Of a DNA stretch of 64,000 bases, positions 9,092-18,863 are shown piece after piece. The DNA is from JAUIKM01 sp964445695. GTDB lineage: Bacteria > Bacteroidota > Ignavibacteria > Kapaibacteriales > UBA7675. A program made the position numbers and the translations under genes. Numbering within the stretch: position 1 is the first letter of the stretch; each line of letters begins with the position of its first letter. Below the pieces are notes generated by a model, which was not told where the DNA came from, ran no database searches, and saw only the letters and a list, made by a program, of their open reading frames with translations. The stretch is from contig CAYULF010000004.1 of NCBI GenBank assembly GCA_964445695.1, positions 248,001 to 312,000 of the forward strand. Direction: 5' to 3'.

Positions 9092-12000
9092 TCACTTCAC
9101 CCCAAACCCCTTGCCTCTTAACGTCAAACGCACCGACTTCACGTCCTCGAGTTTGAGGAAAGAATTGCTGCTCTCCAGCACGCGAAAGTTAATCGACCAG
9201 GTGCAGAAGGGACTTAAACGACAGTAATGCCCCTCCGGGCGGTATACTGCGGCGTGCGACTCAATTCGTTTCTCGCCGTAATTGTATTCAAAGGTCAGGT
9301 TGCGTGTGGGTGGTGCAAAACTGTCGAGTTGCGTACGCTCGTCCGTAACGTGATAAAAGTGTTCACCGCTCAGGCGAATCGCCAGATAGAGCGAGTCCTG
9401 CGCAAAGTCCATACCCGGCAATTCCACCTCGATTTCCTCAATTTTAACATTGGTATAATGTACAAAGGCCGGGTGATCCGGATTGAGTGAAAACTCAAGC
9501 CTGCCGGTCTGCACAAAGGCATTGAATATGGCCGGATGCGACTGACTTGTCAACTCGATCGACTTGACAAGATCGCCGGGCAGACGCGCCGCATGTGTTA
9601 AATAGTCGTCGAACATCAGACGCTGCGCCGTGAAGATATCCGCAATCGTCGCAATCGAATAACTGTTGAGCATCGGCGTGAAACGCGAAACCGCGTACAT
9701 CTGGTAGGCGCGACTCATTTCGTACAACTTGGCGATCAGGTGATCCCTGACGCGCGTGTACGCGCTGCGCATGTAGACCATCAACGACTGTGGCGCTCGA
9801 TGTCCCTGCGCTTCATTTTTCAATTTTTCCACCTGGCGCATCTCGGCTTTGATCTGCTCCGCTTCGGCTTCGCGCCGGGCCACTTCCAGCACCATCGCAT
9901 TGTAGTCGAGCAGCCTGAGGTTGCGCGCATCAACCAGATCAAAGAAAGTCTCCACCGCATTTTTAAGCTCACCCGCGTCGCTGAATTCGTCCAGATAGGG
10001 TTTGATCATCTCGCGGAATTCACTGCGGTCGACCATGATCTTGGCTGCGTCGGGCGGTTGCATCGGACTGAAAAGCTCGTGCATGTCGGCGTAAATGCCC
10101 TTAAACTCCTTGATAGTGTTTTTGTAGGTTTTGCGCAGTTCTTTGATAACTTTTTTGTTGTCCTTCAGGAATTGGCGCAAGCCGTCGGTCGCATCTTTGT
10201 AGTCGCGGAACAACTCCCGCCCCGTCGAGATAAAGTCGAGCGTGCCGATAGCCGCCGTCCCGATGCTCACAATGGCCGACATAACCTGCATGATTGTTTG
10301 CAGATCGCACTGCGCATCGATTACAGCCTGTCGCAGTTTCTGCTGGTGTTGAAACACGGTATCTTTTTGAATATCGATAGCGTCCGCCAGCTGATCTATC
10401 TCCACCGCAACTGATTCGATCTTGCTGCGCAGAACTTCACGGCTGTCCCGCGCCTTGTCCAGTGAGGCGTCAAAAGCCTGCAGGGAGTTCTGCAGCGACT
10501 CAATTTTGTTAAGTGCAATGTCGTCGGCCTCAACCAGGTCGCTGAATTCTTGCTCAATGATGCGTCCCGCGGCAATCAATTCCTGCGTGCGCTCGCTGAG
10601 GTATTCCAGCTTCAGCATCGGCGCCCAGTTAAACGGATTGCCGAAGTAGTCGACTCCTTGCTGCAGTCGCGCAATTTCCACCAGAGCATTGCGATGAATC
10701 GCAGCCAGGGCCTGACGGTCGTCGCTTGATACTTCGATCGGACATTTCTCTTCGACAAATGGCGCTGACATGTCCAGCAGCCAGCGGTACATCTCCGCGA
10801 CTTCCACAAACTGGTCAGCGCTCTTGCTGCTGAGGAATCGGCTGCGGGCATGTCGTTGAATCAACAGCAGCTGTTCGAGCTTCACGATCGCGGCAAACTC
10901 ATCAGTGTTCGGAGGCGCAGGCGACTGCCCTGGTTTAGCGTGGTTAAACACGACATTGCCGGACGGCCCGGATTTACCCAGGTCGCCGTTAAATCGCGCC
11001 GGCGGACCGGCATCGCCATCGGGACCGTCGGGCGCCGTGTGCGAATACCTGCTCGAGGGAATATATCCACCCGTCGGCGAAGAAGCCGGAGGCCGGACCA
11101 GCGTCCAGACTGCGCCGTGGCCGCCTGCGCCGCCGCTGCCCGGCTCGCCGTCGATTGCACGTCCACCGCCCGTTCCGCCGCTTACAGTCCAGGTGAGCGC
11201 CGCTTTTGGATGGTCCGCGATCAGTAGCATAATGTTTCCGCCCGCGCCGCCTGCACCCGAACGTCCGGCATTGCCGCCACGCCCGCCGCGGAATCCCTTT
11301 TTCCCCATTGCTTCGGGTGGAAACCAGTGTTTATTCGGTCGCGAAGAAACATCAATTCCACTTTCTCCGCGCTCACCTCGGTCACCGCGTTCGCCCTGCT
11401 GTCCATCCTGTCCACGACCGCCCGAACCGCCGCGTGCCGCTACATGGAAGCCGGGTAATCCCGTTGTGGCGATGCTGCCGTCAATGCTCGCAACCTGCTC
11501 CCAGGGCGATTGAAACAAAGGCTGCAGGCGTTGTTTGATCGACGCTTCGGCGTTTTTCACAGCACTTGTTAACTCTTCGCCGACCAGTCCGGCCAGTATT
11601 TCGGCCAGTACTGCCGGCGCTTCGGCTGCGATGTCCGCATCCACGCCCATTCTTCCGACGACTACCGGGAAAAAATTGTCGTTGGGACTTAAGGGCGACA
11701 CGTCGCAGGCCACATCGGCCAACTGCAAGGCGCGGGATTCAGGATTAAACACAAACTGCAGTGTGGCCGCGATTCGGCATGGAAGCACCACATATTCGTA
11801 TTGCTGTTCAAACTGCATAAATGAATAATAATACTCGGCAGGCAGGTCGTCGCGCCGCACTTTAAACGAGACCTTAAACTCCCTCTGCGCCTCCAGCACC
11901 ACGTCAAAACGCATCTCACCGGTGTTGTGATTCAACTGACACTTAACACTACGCCTCCGGAGTTCGCCCCGCGGCTCCACGTTCAGAGAACGCAGCAGCA

Positions 12001-12604
12001 GGTTAAATCGGTACGACCTGCTTTCAAACCGAAATCTCAATTGATCCCTGGTCAACCGCGTTGCACTGTTCATCAATGGTGCGACGAGATCGCTTAACTC
12101 GCCTGTTAACACGTGATCGGGAACTCGCTCGGCCGGGTACTCGGCTTCAACAACTTTTCCCGTCGCATGCAAATCAAGCGATTTCGCGGCAAGTGTCACA
12201 TTCCCGGCATTGCCACCCGTTCCGCCGTTAGCTCCGGCGCTGCCGTCACATCCCTGCCTATTGCCTTTGATCCCTTTTTCTTCCTGGATCGGCAGTTCAC
12301 CCGGCGCAAAATCGACTTCGGCGCTCACCCCGCTGGTGACAAGTTTAACGCCTTCGTGTATTACAATTCGCCGCGCAAACAGGGACAGATTGCGCCCCGG
12401 CAGAACGATATCGCCCGGGATTTTGATTGTGTCGGCGTAAACAATCAGATCGTGACTGGCGGTCGTCGCAATGGAATTAACATCGTAAGCGGCATCTTCC
12501 TGTGTTAGTTCAACGTTCACGCCCACAATCTGTTTAACGTTTTCTGTAAAGGTCGTAACCTGTGGTTCCTGCGTCAGTAGATTTCGCGTTGACAAATTAC
12601 TCAT
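9092..12604 (-). CDS. Large glycine-rich, coiled-coil protein with possible pore-forming module
   Basis: 1170 residues, no signal peptide. Residues ~45-110 are short beta strands like a repetitive coat domain. A first Gly-rich tract lies at ~111-137, and a beta/helix region at 150-380. Collagen-like Gly-rich tracts lie at ~391-460 and 475-560 (GQQGERGDRGERGESG). From 570 to ~1000 it is almost all helical: long coiled coils around 683-760 and 795-930 flank a hydrophobic hairpin at ~768-795 (TIMQVMSAIVSIGTAAIGTL). This is the layout of alpha-helical pore-forming toxins such as ClyA/HBL. The last 140 residues form a beta-sandwich whose opening (TGRLEFSLNPDHPAF, then EEIEVELPG) recalls the C-terminal part of insecticidal Tc toxin A subunits. 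A SUKH gene follows. No family is assigned with confidence; toxin function is inferred. Confidence 0.75.
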   Translation of the reverse strand: MSNLSTRNLLTQEPQVTTFTENVKQIVGVNVELTQEDAAYDVNSIATTASHDLIVYADTIKIPGDIVLPGRNLSLFARRIVIHEGVKLVTSGVSAEVDFAPGELPIQEEKGIKGNRQGCDGSAGANGGTGGNAGNVTLAAKSLDLHATGKVVEAEYPAERVPDHVLTGELSDLVAPLMNSATRLTRDQLRFRFESRSYRFNLLLRSLNVEPRGELRRRSVKCQLNHNTGEMRFDVVLEAQREFKVSFKVRRDDLPAEYYYSFMQFEQQYEYVVLPCRIAATLQFVFNPESRALQLADVACDVSPLSPNDNFFPVVVGRMGVDADIAAEAPAVLAEILAGLVGEELTSAVKNAEASIKQRLQPLFQSPWEQVASIDGSIATTGLPGFHVAARGGSGGRGQDGQQGERGDRGERGESGIDVSSRPNKHWFPPEAMGKKGFRGGRGGNAGRSGAGGAGGNIMLLIADHPKAALTWTVSGGTGGGRAIDGEPGSGGAGGHGAVWTLVRPPASSPTGGYIPSSRYSHTAPDGPDGDAGPPARFNGDLGKSGPSGNVVFNHAKPGQSPAPPNTDEFAAIVKLEQLLLIQRHARSRFLSSKSADQFVEVAEMYRWLLDMSAPFVEEKCPIEVSSDDRQALAAIHRNALVEIARLQQGVDYFGNPFNWAPMLKLEYLSERTQELIAAGRIIEQEFSDLVEADDIALNKIESLQNSLQAFDASLDKARDSREVLRSKIESVAVEIDQLADAIDIQKDTVFQHQQKLRQAVIDAQCDLQTIMQVMSAIVSIGTAAIGTLDFISTGRELFRDYKDATDGLRQFLKDNKKVIKELRKTYKNTIKEFKGIYADMHELFSPMQPPDAAKIMVDRSEFREMIKPYLDEFSDAGELKNAVETFFDLVDARNLRLLDYNAMVLEVARREAEAEQIKAEMRQVEKLKNEAQGHRAPQSLMVYMRSAYTRVRDHLIAKLYEMSRAYQMYAVSRFTPMLNSYSIATIADIFTAQRLMFDDYLTHAARLPGDLVKSIELTSQSHPAIFNAFVQTGRLEFSLNPDHPAFVHYTNVKIEEIEVELPGMDFAQDSLYLAIRLSGEHFYHVTDERTQLDSFAPPTRNLTFEYNYGEKRIESHAAVYRPEGHYCRLSPFCTWSINFRVLESSNSFLKLEDVKSVRLTLRGKGFGVK

Positions 12605-13255
12605 GCGGCTGATCCCGTGGTTTGAACGTTGCCTGGTTTCAATTTCAGTTCGGCAGTCGCGGAGTTACGCGGGCCTGCAATCATGGGCCCCGAACGCCGG
12701 CACTCTGTAAAAATAGCACTGTTGCGCGACCTGACGTCCTTTTTCGGCAACTATTCTCTCCAGATGCTTCCCTGCAACGGCATTTTCCACATTTCGACAC
12801 GCAGACCATTTTCGTCCTGAAGTCGCTCAGGTGGCGGGATTCGGGCTAATATATTGCCCCGGACGACACCGCACTTTTGGCACCTGATATTTCAGTCGTG
12901 CGCCGTGTGCCTGCGGCATGCCGGCTTGCAGAGCGCTGCGCCTCCCTGCATGTTATTTGGGCGGCCGGCTTGTTTTCCTGTTAGTCAATGCACCTGAAAC
13001 AACACAACCTGAAGCTTGATTCAACAACTGAACAGCGCAGTGACAAACAAGAGGGATTTTGCAAGCAGGCTGTCAGAACGAACAGTGGCCGTGCTTCCGT
13101 AGTCCTCCATCTTCCAAACGTGCTTATTTGAGGAGAATGCCAATTCAATGTCGCTCTAAAACACATCGGCCGCATCCGGGCGGCAGGTACAGTTAAACAA
13201 ACTGCCACATGCGCGCCGGAAACGGCCGAACAAACACGTCCTGACGACAACAGGA
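12605..13255. other. Intergenic, 651 bases without a supported gene
   Basis: Short frames are present on both strands but none has convincing protein-like sequence or a good ribosome-binding site. Nothing repeated within the window was found here apart from the weak terminator-like hairpin at its right end. Confidence 0.5.
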
Positions 13256-13256
13256 C
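13233..13256 (-). terminator. Weak terminator-like hairpin after the protease gene
   Basis: On the minus strand GTCCTG and CAGGAC (13251-13256 with 13238-13243) form a 6-bp stem with a 7-base loop, followed by GTGTTTG. It overlaps the stop codon of the protease gene. Confidence 0.35.
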
Positions 13257-15688
13257 TACATTTTAACTACTTTGCGGCTTATGGTGTCAACACCGTTACC
13301 GATGCGCAAAAAGTAAATTCCGTCGGGCAGCTTTGACATGTCCAGACTGAGCTGTACACCGGTAGCAAGCTGACGCAATTGTGTTTTACCCAGATTGTCG
13401 ACAACTTCAACAAACACGTTGCCTTCAAATCCCGACAAGTCCAATGAGATGCGCCCCGATGTCGGATTGGGATAAACACTGACTTCCGGATCGGACTTTT
13501 GCGGAAAAATGACCGGCACATCCGGATCTTCGCGCCGGCCGCGAACGCCTTTTTTGTGAAACTCACAGAGTGGAACGGTCGCGATGCGATAACTGCCGGC
13601 TTCCAGTGAACTGGTCTCCAGAATGCTGATTGAGTGCCCGGCAACGACATCAATATCCTGCAACACCGTTGCGTTCGACAGAGTTATGTCATTCTCCGCA
13701 TACAGGTCGGTCGCGATTGTTCCGGTCTTGTTAAGATCATACGGCATATAGCGGAACGTGCGCACGGCTGACTGCCTGCCGCTGAAATTCCCTTCAAGAT
13801 AAATCCGGTAATAGCTGCCGTATTTCAGGCTGGTGCCCAGCTTCGACAAGGTTGTGCTGTTAAACGGAATGCCGTAGTTAATGTCGGGCACGCTGCCGGC
13901 GTAAATCTGCTTGCCATAGGTCGGGCCAAGTCCAAACCCGTGTTCGTCGACCTCCGTAATAGAAACATAGTACTGGTAATACGAACATGTGCAACGTTTA
14001 AACAGTGGGTGCACACAGAATGCAACGTCTTCAATCTCGTCAGGAATCTTGCCGCAGCGAAATTTCGCTTTGATTTTCGGCCAGTCCCACTTGGGAGTTT
14101 CACAATCTCCAAGCGGCCCAAGTATGAAACTCGAAGAGCTGATGCACGGCACTTCGTCGGTATTCATATTTCCGTTGATCGACATGCCGTCGCGCAGCTC
14201 GGCTTCGCACTCTCCGGGGACCGGCTCCGGCGGCGGTGATGGACAAAAGGTATGCGCCCAGAGATAGCCGAGACCACGCGGATCAAGCGCATCTTCAAAA
14301 TCCGAATCCTGCATGTTGGCCCACATTTTGCCGTACCAGTCCGATTTGCCGTTGTCGCTATTTGAACCAACACACTTCGACTCACCGGTGCTCAGTTGTC
14401 CAATGATTTGATGTGCGGAGTTTAACAGCGGCGAGCCGGAAGATCCCGGCTCGGTTGTGCCGAGCGTCCAGTCGACAACCCGCACATACTCGAACAGATC
14501 GTTGTCGACGGTTTTGCCGTTTTCAGTTGACTTCGTAGGAGTCTCGGTTTTCGAAAACTTCTTCACGTCATGATTTGGATGGTGAACACAAACCGCCTCG
14601 TTAACATAGCCGTCAAAAGAGCTCGCATTTATCCAACCGGAATAACAAATCTTGTGAGCGTCAAACTGGGCGACGGTTGCGTTGAGTCGCAACAGCAGAT
14701 AGTCCGACTGCGGCCCACCGCTGTGCTGCCGTGCAACCTGGCTCGCGCCGCTCACCGAAAACCCTTTGTACGTATACTGGTAACCGTCCGGAGGATCGCA
14801 AGCCCCTGTTTGATGGCCAAACTTAAACACCCAGATTGGAAAAGTATTGTCATGCGCACCGGTTTCGATGTTGTCGGCGCAATGACTCGCCGTCAGGAAA
14901 AGCGGGTCGCCCGTGTTGTCGACATTGTTAATCAAAGCGCCGCTGCAGCCGTGCGCCAGATTGAAGGTGTTGTCATACGCCATGACATAAGCTACAGAAC
15001 TGATTTCCTCCACCCAACCCGACGTGTGTTCCAGGCAGCGCACGTTGATCTGGCAGGGTTCAGAAGTTCCATACTGCGGCGCGGCGCGTGAAAACACATC
15101 CCTGAAGACGTGCACAACTTTACCGATGTACAGAATCCCCGTGAAGTCGACCCAACTGGGCTCGTGATACTCCAGTATGATGCTGTTGCCGTCGATGTAT
15201 TCAATTCCGAACTTAAGATCGTTAACAATATCCCCCGGATTGTTGTCGGATGTATAGGCCCCGAGAACCATACTTTGATCTTCGTTGTACAGGAATAGCT
15301 GCGCACCTTCGGGAAGAATAAACTCACTGAAGTAAAACTGCAGTGCATAGGCGCTCTCCGATTGCACTCGCACCAGCCATACGCGTGTACTGTCTTCGAG
15401 CAGTTGAAACGTCCCGTCATCGACGATGCTGATATTCATGTCGACGCCGGTGCCGTAGTACTCCATCCTGCAATCGCCGCACCTGATCTGTTTAACCTCG
15501 TCGGCATAGAGGATTTGTTCGTCGTTGTCGAGGTCAGGCAGTGTGAAGGTGCTCAGATCGCCTTCCAACATACTCTGCACCGTCGCATCCTGCATGCCGA
15601 GCGGCACGCCTCCGTCGCTGAGCTGAGCATACATGCGTGCGCTTCCGCACAACATAAATGCTGTCAGCAGATAAATCATTGATTTCAT
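13256..15688 (-). CDS. Secreted trypsin-like serine protease with T9SS sorting domain
   Basis: 810-residue extracellular protease. The start is placed at the ATG at 15688 because it opens directly into a signal peptide (MKSMIYLLTAFMLCGSARMY, then AQ). A family-specific beta region covers ~30-200. The S1/lysyl-endopeptidase-like domain covers ~235-475, with catalytic His269 in LTASHCADN, Asp329 in GGPQSDYLLL and Ser417 in EPGSSGSPLL. A Cys-containing beta region follows. The C-terminal ~75 residues are a type A T9SS sorting domain (VYPNPTSGRISLDLSG ... LPDGIYFLRI ... VVKM), so the protein is exported through the type IX system and probably attached to the surface or released. The upstream gene on the same strand encodes another secreted protein. 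Confidence 0.92.
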   Translation of the reverse strand: MKSMIYLLTAFMLCGSARMYAQLSDGGVPLGMQDATVQSMLEGDLSTFTLPDLDNDEQILYADEVKQIRCGDCRMEYYGTGVDMNISIVDDGTFQLLEDSTRVWLVRVQSESAYALQFYFSEFILPEGAQLFLYNEDQSMVLGAYTSDNNPGDIVNDLKFGIEYIDGNSIILEYHEPSWVDFTGILYIGKVVHVFRDVFSRAAPQYGTSEPCQINVRCLEHTSGWVEEISSVAYVMAYDNTFNLAHGCSGALINNVDNTGDPLFLTASHCADNIETGAHDNTFPIWVFKFGHQTGACDPPDGYQYTYKGFSVSGASQVARQHSGGPQSDYLLLRLNATVAQFDAHKICYSGWINASSFDGYVNEAVCVHHPNHDVKKFSKTETPTKSTENGKTVDNDLFEYVRVVDWTLGTTEPGSSGSPLLNSAHQIIGQLSTGESKCVGSNSDNGKSDWYGKMWANMQDSDFEDALDPRGLGYLWAHTFCPSPPPEPVPGECEAELRDGMSINGNMNTDEVPCISSSSFILGPLGDCETPKWDWPKIKAKFRCGKIPDEIEDVAFCVHPLFKRCTCSYYQYYVSITEVDEHGFGLGPTYGKQIYAGSVPDINYGIPFNSTTLSKLGTSLKYGSYYRIYLEGNFSGRQSAVRTFRYMPYDLNKTGTIATDLYAENDITLSNATVLQDIDVVAGHSISILETSSLEAGSYRIATVPLCEFHKKGVRGRREDPDVPVIFPQKSDPEVSVYPNPTSGRISLDLSGFEGNVFVEVVDNLGKTQLRQLATGVQLSLDMSKLPDGIYFLRIGNGVDTISRKVVKM

Positions 15689-15772
15689 GTTAATATTTCG
15701 GTTTATGTGTTTAACTGCCAGTGAACTACAAAGCAAATAGGGCGTCAACGCCGCGTGGGTTTGTGATGTGTA

Positions 15773-17011
15773 TTATTTACGGCCGGCGCGTATCTCAGCG
15801 CGCAGTTGATCATTCTGGCGTTGCAGGTCTTCGTAGTTCTTCTGCAATTCGATCACATAAAGCGTAAGTTCCTCGATCTTTTTCATCTGGATTGCGCTCA
15901 TCTCACCCAGTTGAAGTCCTTCGTTAACAACCTGCTCTTCCGAAGGCACGCCGGGCAGGTGTTTGTTTTGTTTGATAAACGCCTCAACCTCGCCAAGATC
16001 AGCCAGGTTATAACTGTCGTCAAAGACGTAGTCGCACCATCCGCTGCGGTTTACTTCGACTTCGCGGGTCACGGTCTTGCCGTCCTTGGTCACGTAAAAA
16101 GGGTATTTGCCGCATTGTAAGTCGACGGGATTGGTCAGGCCAGGCCCCTCTTTGCTGCGGATAAAGTACCAGCCACCATTTGTCATACCGATTCCCATGT
16201 ATTCGCCGTTGGGGTTCGTTTCGGTCGTGACCCAGGCCGTCCCGATTTCCGACTTGAGAATTACATTCCAGTTGGCATCGGTCCATCTCTCAGTACCGGA
16301 CTGAAACTCCAGCGATCCTTTGTTGGAAAAGATAAACTGCGGATCATATGTAAGGCCGGTGACTTCGCTGGAGGAGTTCTCGTCAAAAGTTTGCAGTTCA
16401 ACATTGCCGTAGTAGTCGGTGACAAAAACAGAGCCGCCAGGGTTGCCATCCATTTTTGTGACGGTTGCCGGTGCATCGACGGGCTGTCCCAGGTAAGCGT
16501 TAAATCCGATGTACGCGCCGAATATTCCGTCATTGTTGCCGCCGGTCGAGCTGAAAGTTATCGGTCGATAGTCGCCTATCTGGAAGTTGGTCCGCGAGTC
16601 CGAGGTCCAGAGACCGGCGCGTTGAGCAGCCAGCTGAGACGTGCTGTTGCCGCTCCACATGCGCAGAGCCGTCAGGGAACCGCCCTGTGAGTCGTATTTT
16701 CGAATGCCGAATCCGTTAATGCCTTCGGCATAGATATCCCAGATATTGTTGTCGCCGAACACATCTTCGGCCTCGAGTCTGATACCAGGCGTATTGTCGG
16801 TAAACGGCGCGCTGACGCTCATGGAACCAAGTGATTTAAAGATGTGAATATCGCGGACAGCAAAGTCGTAGTTATCTCCAATTGACACCTGGTCCACTGT
16901 CCAGGTAGAAATGCCGGTGTTTCCCCATTCATCGGTTTGACTGTACAAATCTGAACAAACAATACAGAGGAAAACGAGCGCTGCGAGAATTGATGTGCGA
17001 ATCAGATGCAT
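15773..17011 (-). CDS. Secreted fibre-like protein with C-terminal coiled coil
   Basis: 412 residues with a clear signal peptide (LIRTSILAALVFLCIVCSDL). The middle is Gly/Asn/Asp-rich beta sequence resembling the repeats of tail-fibre-like and S74-chaperone-ended proteins. The C-terminus has the Bacteroidota-typical motif AFIKQNKHLPGVPSEEQV, then EMSAIQMKKIEELTLYVIEL, and ends in a coiled coil (QKNYEDLQRQNDQLRAEI). Such C-termini usually trimerise a fibre. The autoproteolytic Ser-Asp dyad of S74 chaperones is not evident. It is 84 bases upstream of the T9SS protease on the same strand and could be cotranscribed. Function unknown; surface adhesin is one possibility. Confidence 0.75.
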   Translation of the reverse strand: MHLIRTSILAALVFLCIVCSDLYSQTDEWGNTGISTWTVDQVSIGDNYDFAVRDIHIFKSLGSMSVSAPFTDNTPGIRLEAEDVFGDNNIWDIYAEGINGFGIRKYDSQGGSLTALRMWSGNSTSQLAAQRAGLWTSDSRTNFQIGDYRPITFSSTGGNNDGIFGAYIGFNAYLGQPVDAPATVTKMDGNPGGSVFVTDYYGNVELQTFDENSSSEVTGLTYDPQFIFSNKGSLEFQSGTERWTDANWNVILKSEIGTAWVTTETNPNGEYMGIGMTNGGWYFIRSKEGPGLTNPVDLQCGKYPFYVTKDGKTVTREVEVNRSGWCDYVFDDSYNLADLGEVEAFIKQNKHLPGVPSEEQVVNEGLQLGEMSAIQMKKIEELTLYVIELQKNYEDLQRQNDQLRAEIRAGRK

Positions 17012-17814
17012 AATATTGCAACCAGTGAAAGTGTTAAGAATGATGTGTATTAAACAGTGGCACGCAAGCCCACAACGTGATCTATCACCTGGGACAGGGG
17101 TGGCTCGATCTCATTTAAGATTACAATGGACTTTCTGTGACAGTGCCGCAAGTGCCAAGGCTCAACAATCGTGCCACAATTGCGGTCGCAACAGTCCGGG
17201 GATACGTGAGAGGTTAAACCCGATGGTTTAATTAGTCTAACTAAATACAGAACAAGGACTTGCAGACTTCGAAAAGGGTGTTGACGGGAAGTATACGCCG
17301 TTTACTCCAAGTTTTCATCGTTCAGTGTCACGACCAAATCTCGTCAGGGCGCTACGAGCTGGAACAGGCGGTCAAATGGATGTTCGGTGCAATCACGTTT
17401 GCTGATGACAATCTTCCGGCGTTTTTGCTTGTCTCGAAGCTCTGCACGCAAAAACAAGGAAAAATTCAGGGCATTACGTCCACCTCTTCTCAGCATGGCG
17501 AATTTTCGTCACGCGGTCGAAATGTCGTCAAAGGCTGGTATCCAGACGGACTAGCGCTCGGCCCTGTGCCGGCACGGTGGTCAAACGGCAGTGGACTGCT
17601 GTGTTTGATGCTGCCCAAGGCGGTGGGTCTATAGTAGTTGAATGTTAAACAATTGGCGCAGAATTCGGACCGAACTCCCTGGTATGAGCACTTCGATCTC
17701 AACAAGGGCTAATCATAATATGTCCAGACGCTGTCCTGAAAGAAATACGCGTGTACAAAGCAATTGGAGAATGCATTCGCAAGCGCAATGCTAGACAAAC
17801 TGCACATTAGACCT
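17012..17814. other. Intergenic, 803 bases, possible gene remnants
   Basis: No supported gene. An open frame of 124 codons on the plus strand (17260-17634) includes a plausible stretch (VKWMFGAITFADDNLPAFLL) but has no ribosome-binding site and no recognisable family. It may be a decayed gene. Composition shifts to AT-rich towards the right end, where the immunity-like cluster begins. Confidence 0.4.
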
Positions 17815-18480
17815 CTAGACTGTTATACCAGTGATTCCATTAGCGGCAATGAGAGCCGCCAGATCCTTGCTTATGTAATTATTGCTTCCAAAATCCCTCA
17901 ACATGAAATAGTCCCAGTTCTGAAGATAAAAGAGTTTACTCATTCTTAGCACCTTCGGCTTTATTGCGATGAATTTCCCATCTGCACCAAAATGTTGATC
18001 AAGGGATGATTGGAATTCAGAAAAAGCTTGATGAGACGCAAAGCAAATTTCGTCCACGATTTTCCGTTGAATTCGATGATACAACCAAAACTCAGATTCA
18101 TTATAATTTATCATCGATGAACAATCAGACAGTTGAAGTAGCCAATAATAGTCAAACTTCTGATCTCCGACTTGAATACGCGCCTCGCAGAATTTGTTTT
18201 CAGCAAGTTTTGAAGCTCGAAACAAATCTGCGAACTTCCTGCTTATGATCAATCCCTTGCCAAGAAATGAGGAACTAACTAAATCAGTTAGCTTGGCTTG
18301 CGGATGAAGAACCAGGTAATCCAAGTTCGGTTGAAACTTGGGCAGCTCAGAATACCGCACATTCCGGAATGAATCAAGAACGCCAGAATTCATACGGCCG
18401 CCGTATTCCTGTATCTGTGGATAGACATACCCTGTTTCAGGAGTGTCTACAGCTTCGTTCAGCAGGTAGAAATATCTCAT
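17815..18480 (-). CDS. Imm11-like (DUF1629) immunity protein
   Basis: 221 residues from the ATG at 18480, which is preceded by GGAG seven bases upstream; the frame extends further but the first Met lacks a site. The sequence fits the Imm11/DUF1629 pattern. An opening YFYLLNEAVDTPETGYVYPQ leads to a central segment DYLVLHPQAKLTDLVSSSFL, then GKGLIISRKFADLFRASKL and a C-terminal Trp/Tyr-rich part. Imm11 proteins are intracellular antidotes to polymorphic toxins. No cognate toxin gene is next to it. Strongly AT-rich relative to the rest of the window, consistent with horizontal acquisition. Family call moderate; function inferred from family. Confidence 0.68.
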   Translation of the reverse strand: MRYFYLLNEAVDTPETGYVYPQIQEYGGRMNSGVLDSFRNVRYSELPKFQPNLDYLVLHPQAKLTDLVSSSFLGKGLIISRKFADLFRASKLAENKFCEARIQVGDQKFDYYWLLQLSDCSSMINYNESEFWLYHRIQRKIVDEICFASHQAFSEFQSSLDQHFGADGKFIAIKPKVLRMSKLFYLQNWDYFMLRDFGSNNYISKDLAALIAANGITGITV

Positions 18481-18863
18481 TTCAGCTCCAACAATTCGGA
18501 AACTGGACAGCCTGTTAATCCCTCCCAACTTGCCGTAGCAATTGCAACGGTAATACTGAAAAAGAATAGCAGCATCTTTTCCTTCCTGTCAAGTTGAGCA
18601 AACATTCGCTGGAATCTATAAGGACGTCAGAACTCTTGAAATACCGCTTTGTGTCTTTGCACAATAGTTTGTCGTACCAGTGTGAACCTATGCCGTTGTT
18701 ACACGAAAGCAAAGCAACGATGAGCAGTTGTTGCTCATAGTGGCAAGCACCATCGAAGCAAATGAAAGATACGACGAGATATTTACAATCTGTTTATTCG
18801 TCAATTCTACGCGAAACATTGGCATTCGTGTAAACATGCCTCGACAAACGTAACTGAGCGTTG
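18481..18863. other. Intergenic, 383 bases, AT-rich
   Basis: No gene supported. A 65-codon minus-strand frame overlaps the start of the Imm11-like gene but does not look protein-like. Confidence 0.45.

Noticed and set aside
17260..17634. Possible 124-residue protein on the plus strand
   Set aside because: No ribosome-binding site, no family, and composition typical of a chance frame; kept only as possible remnant.
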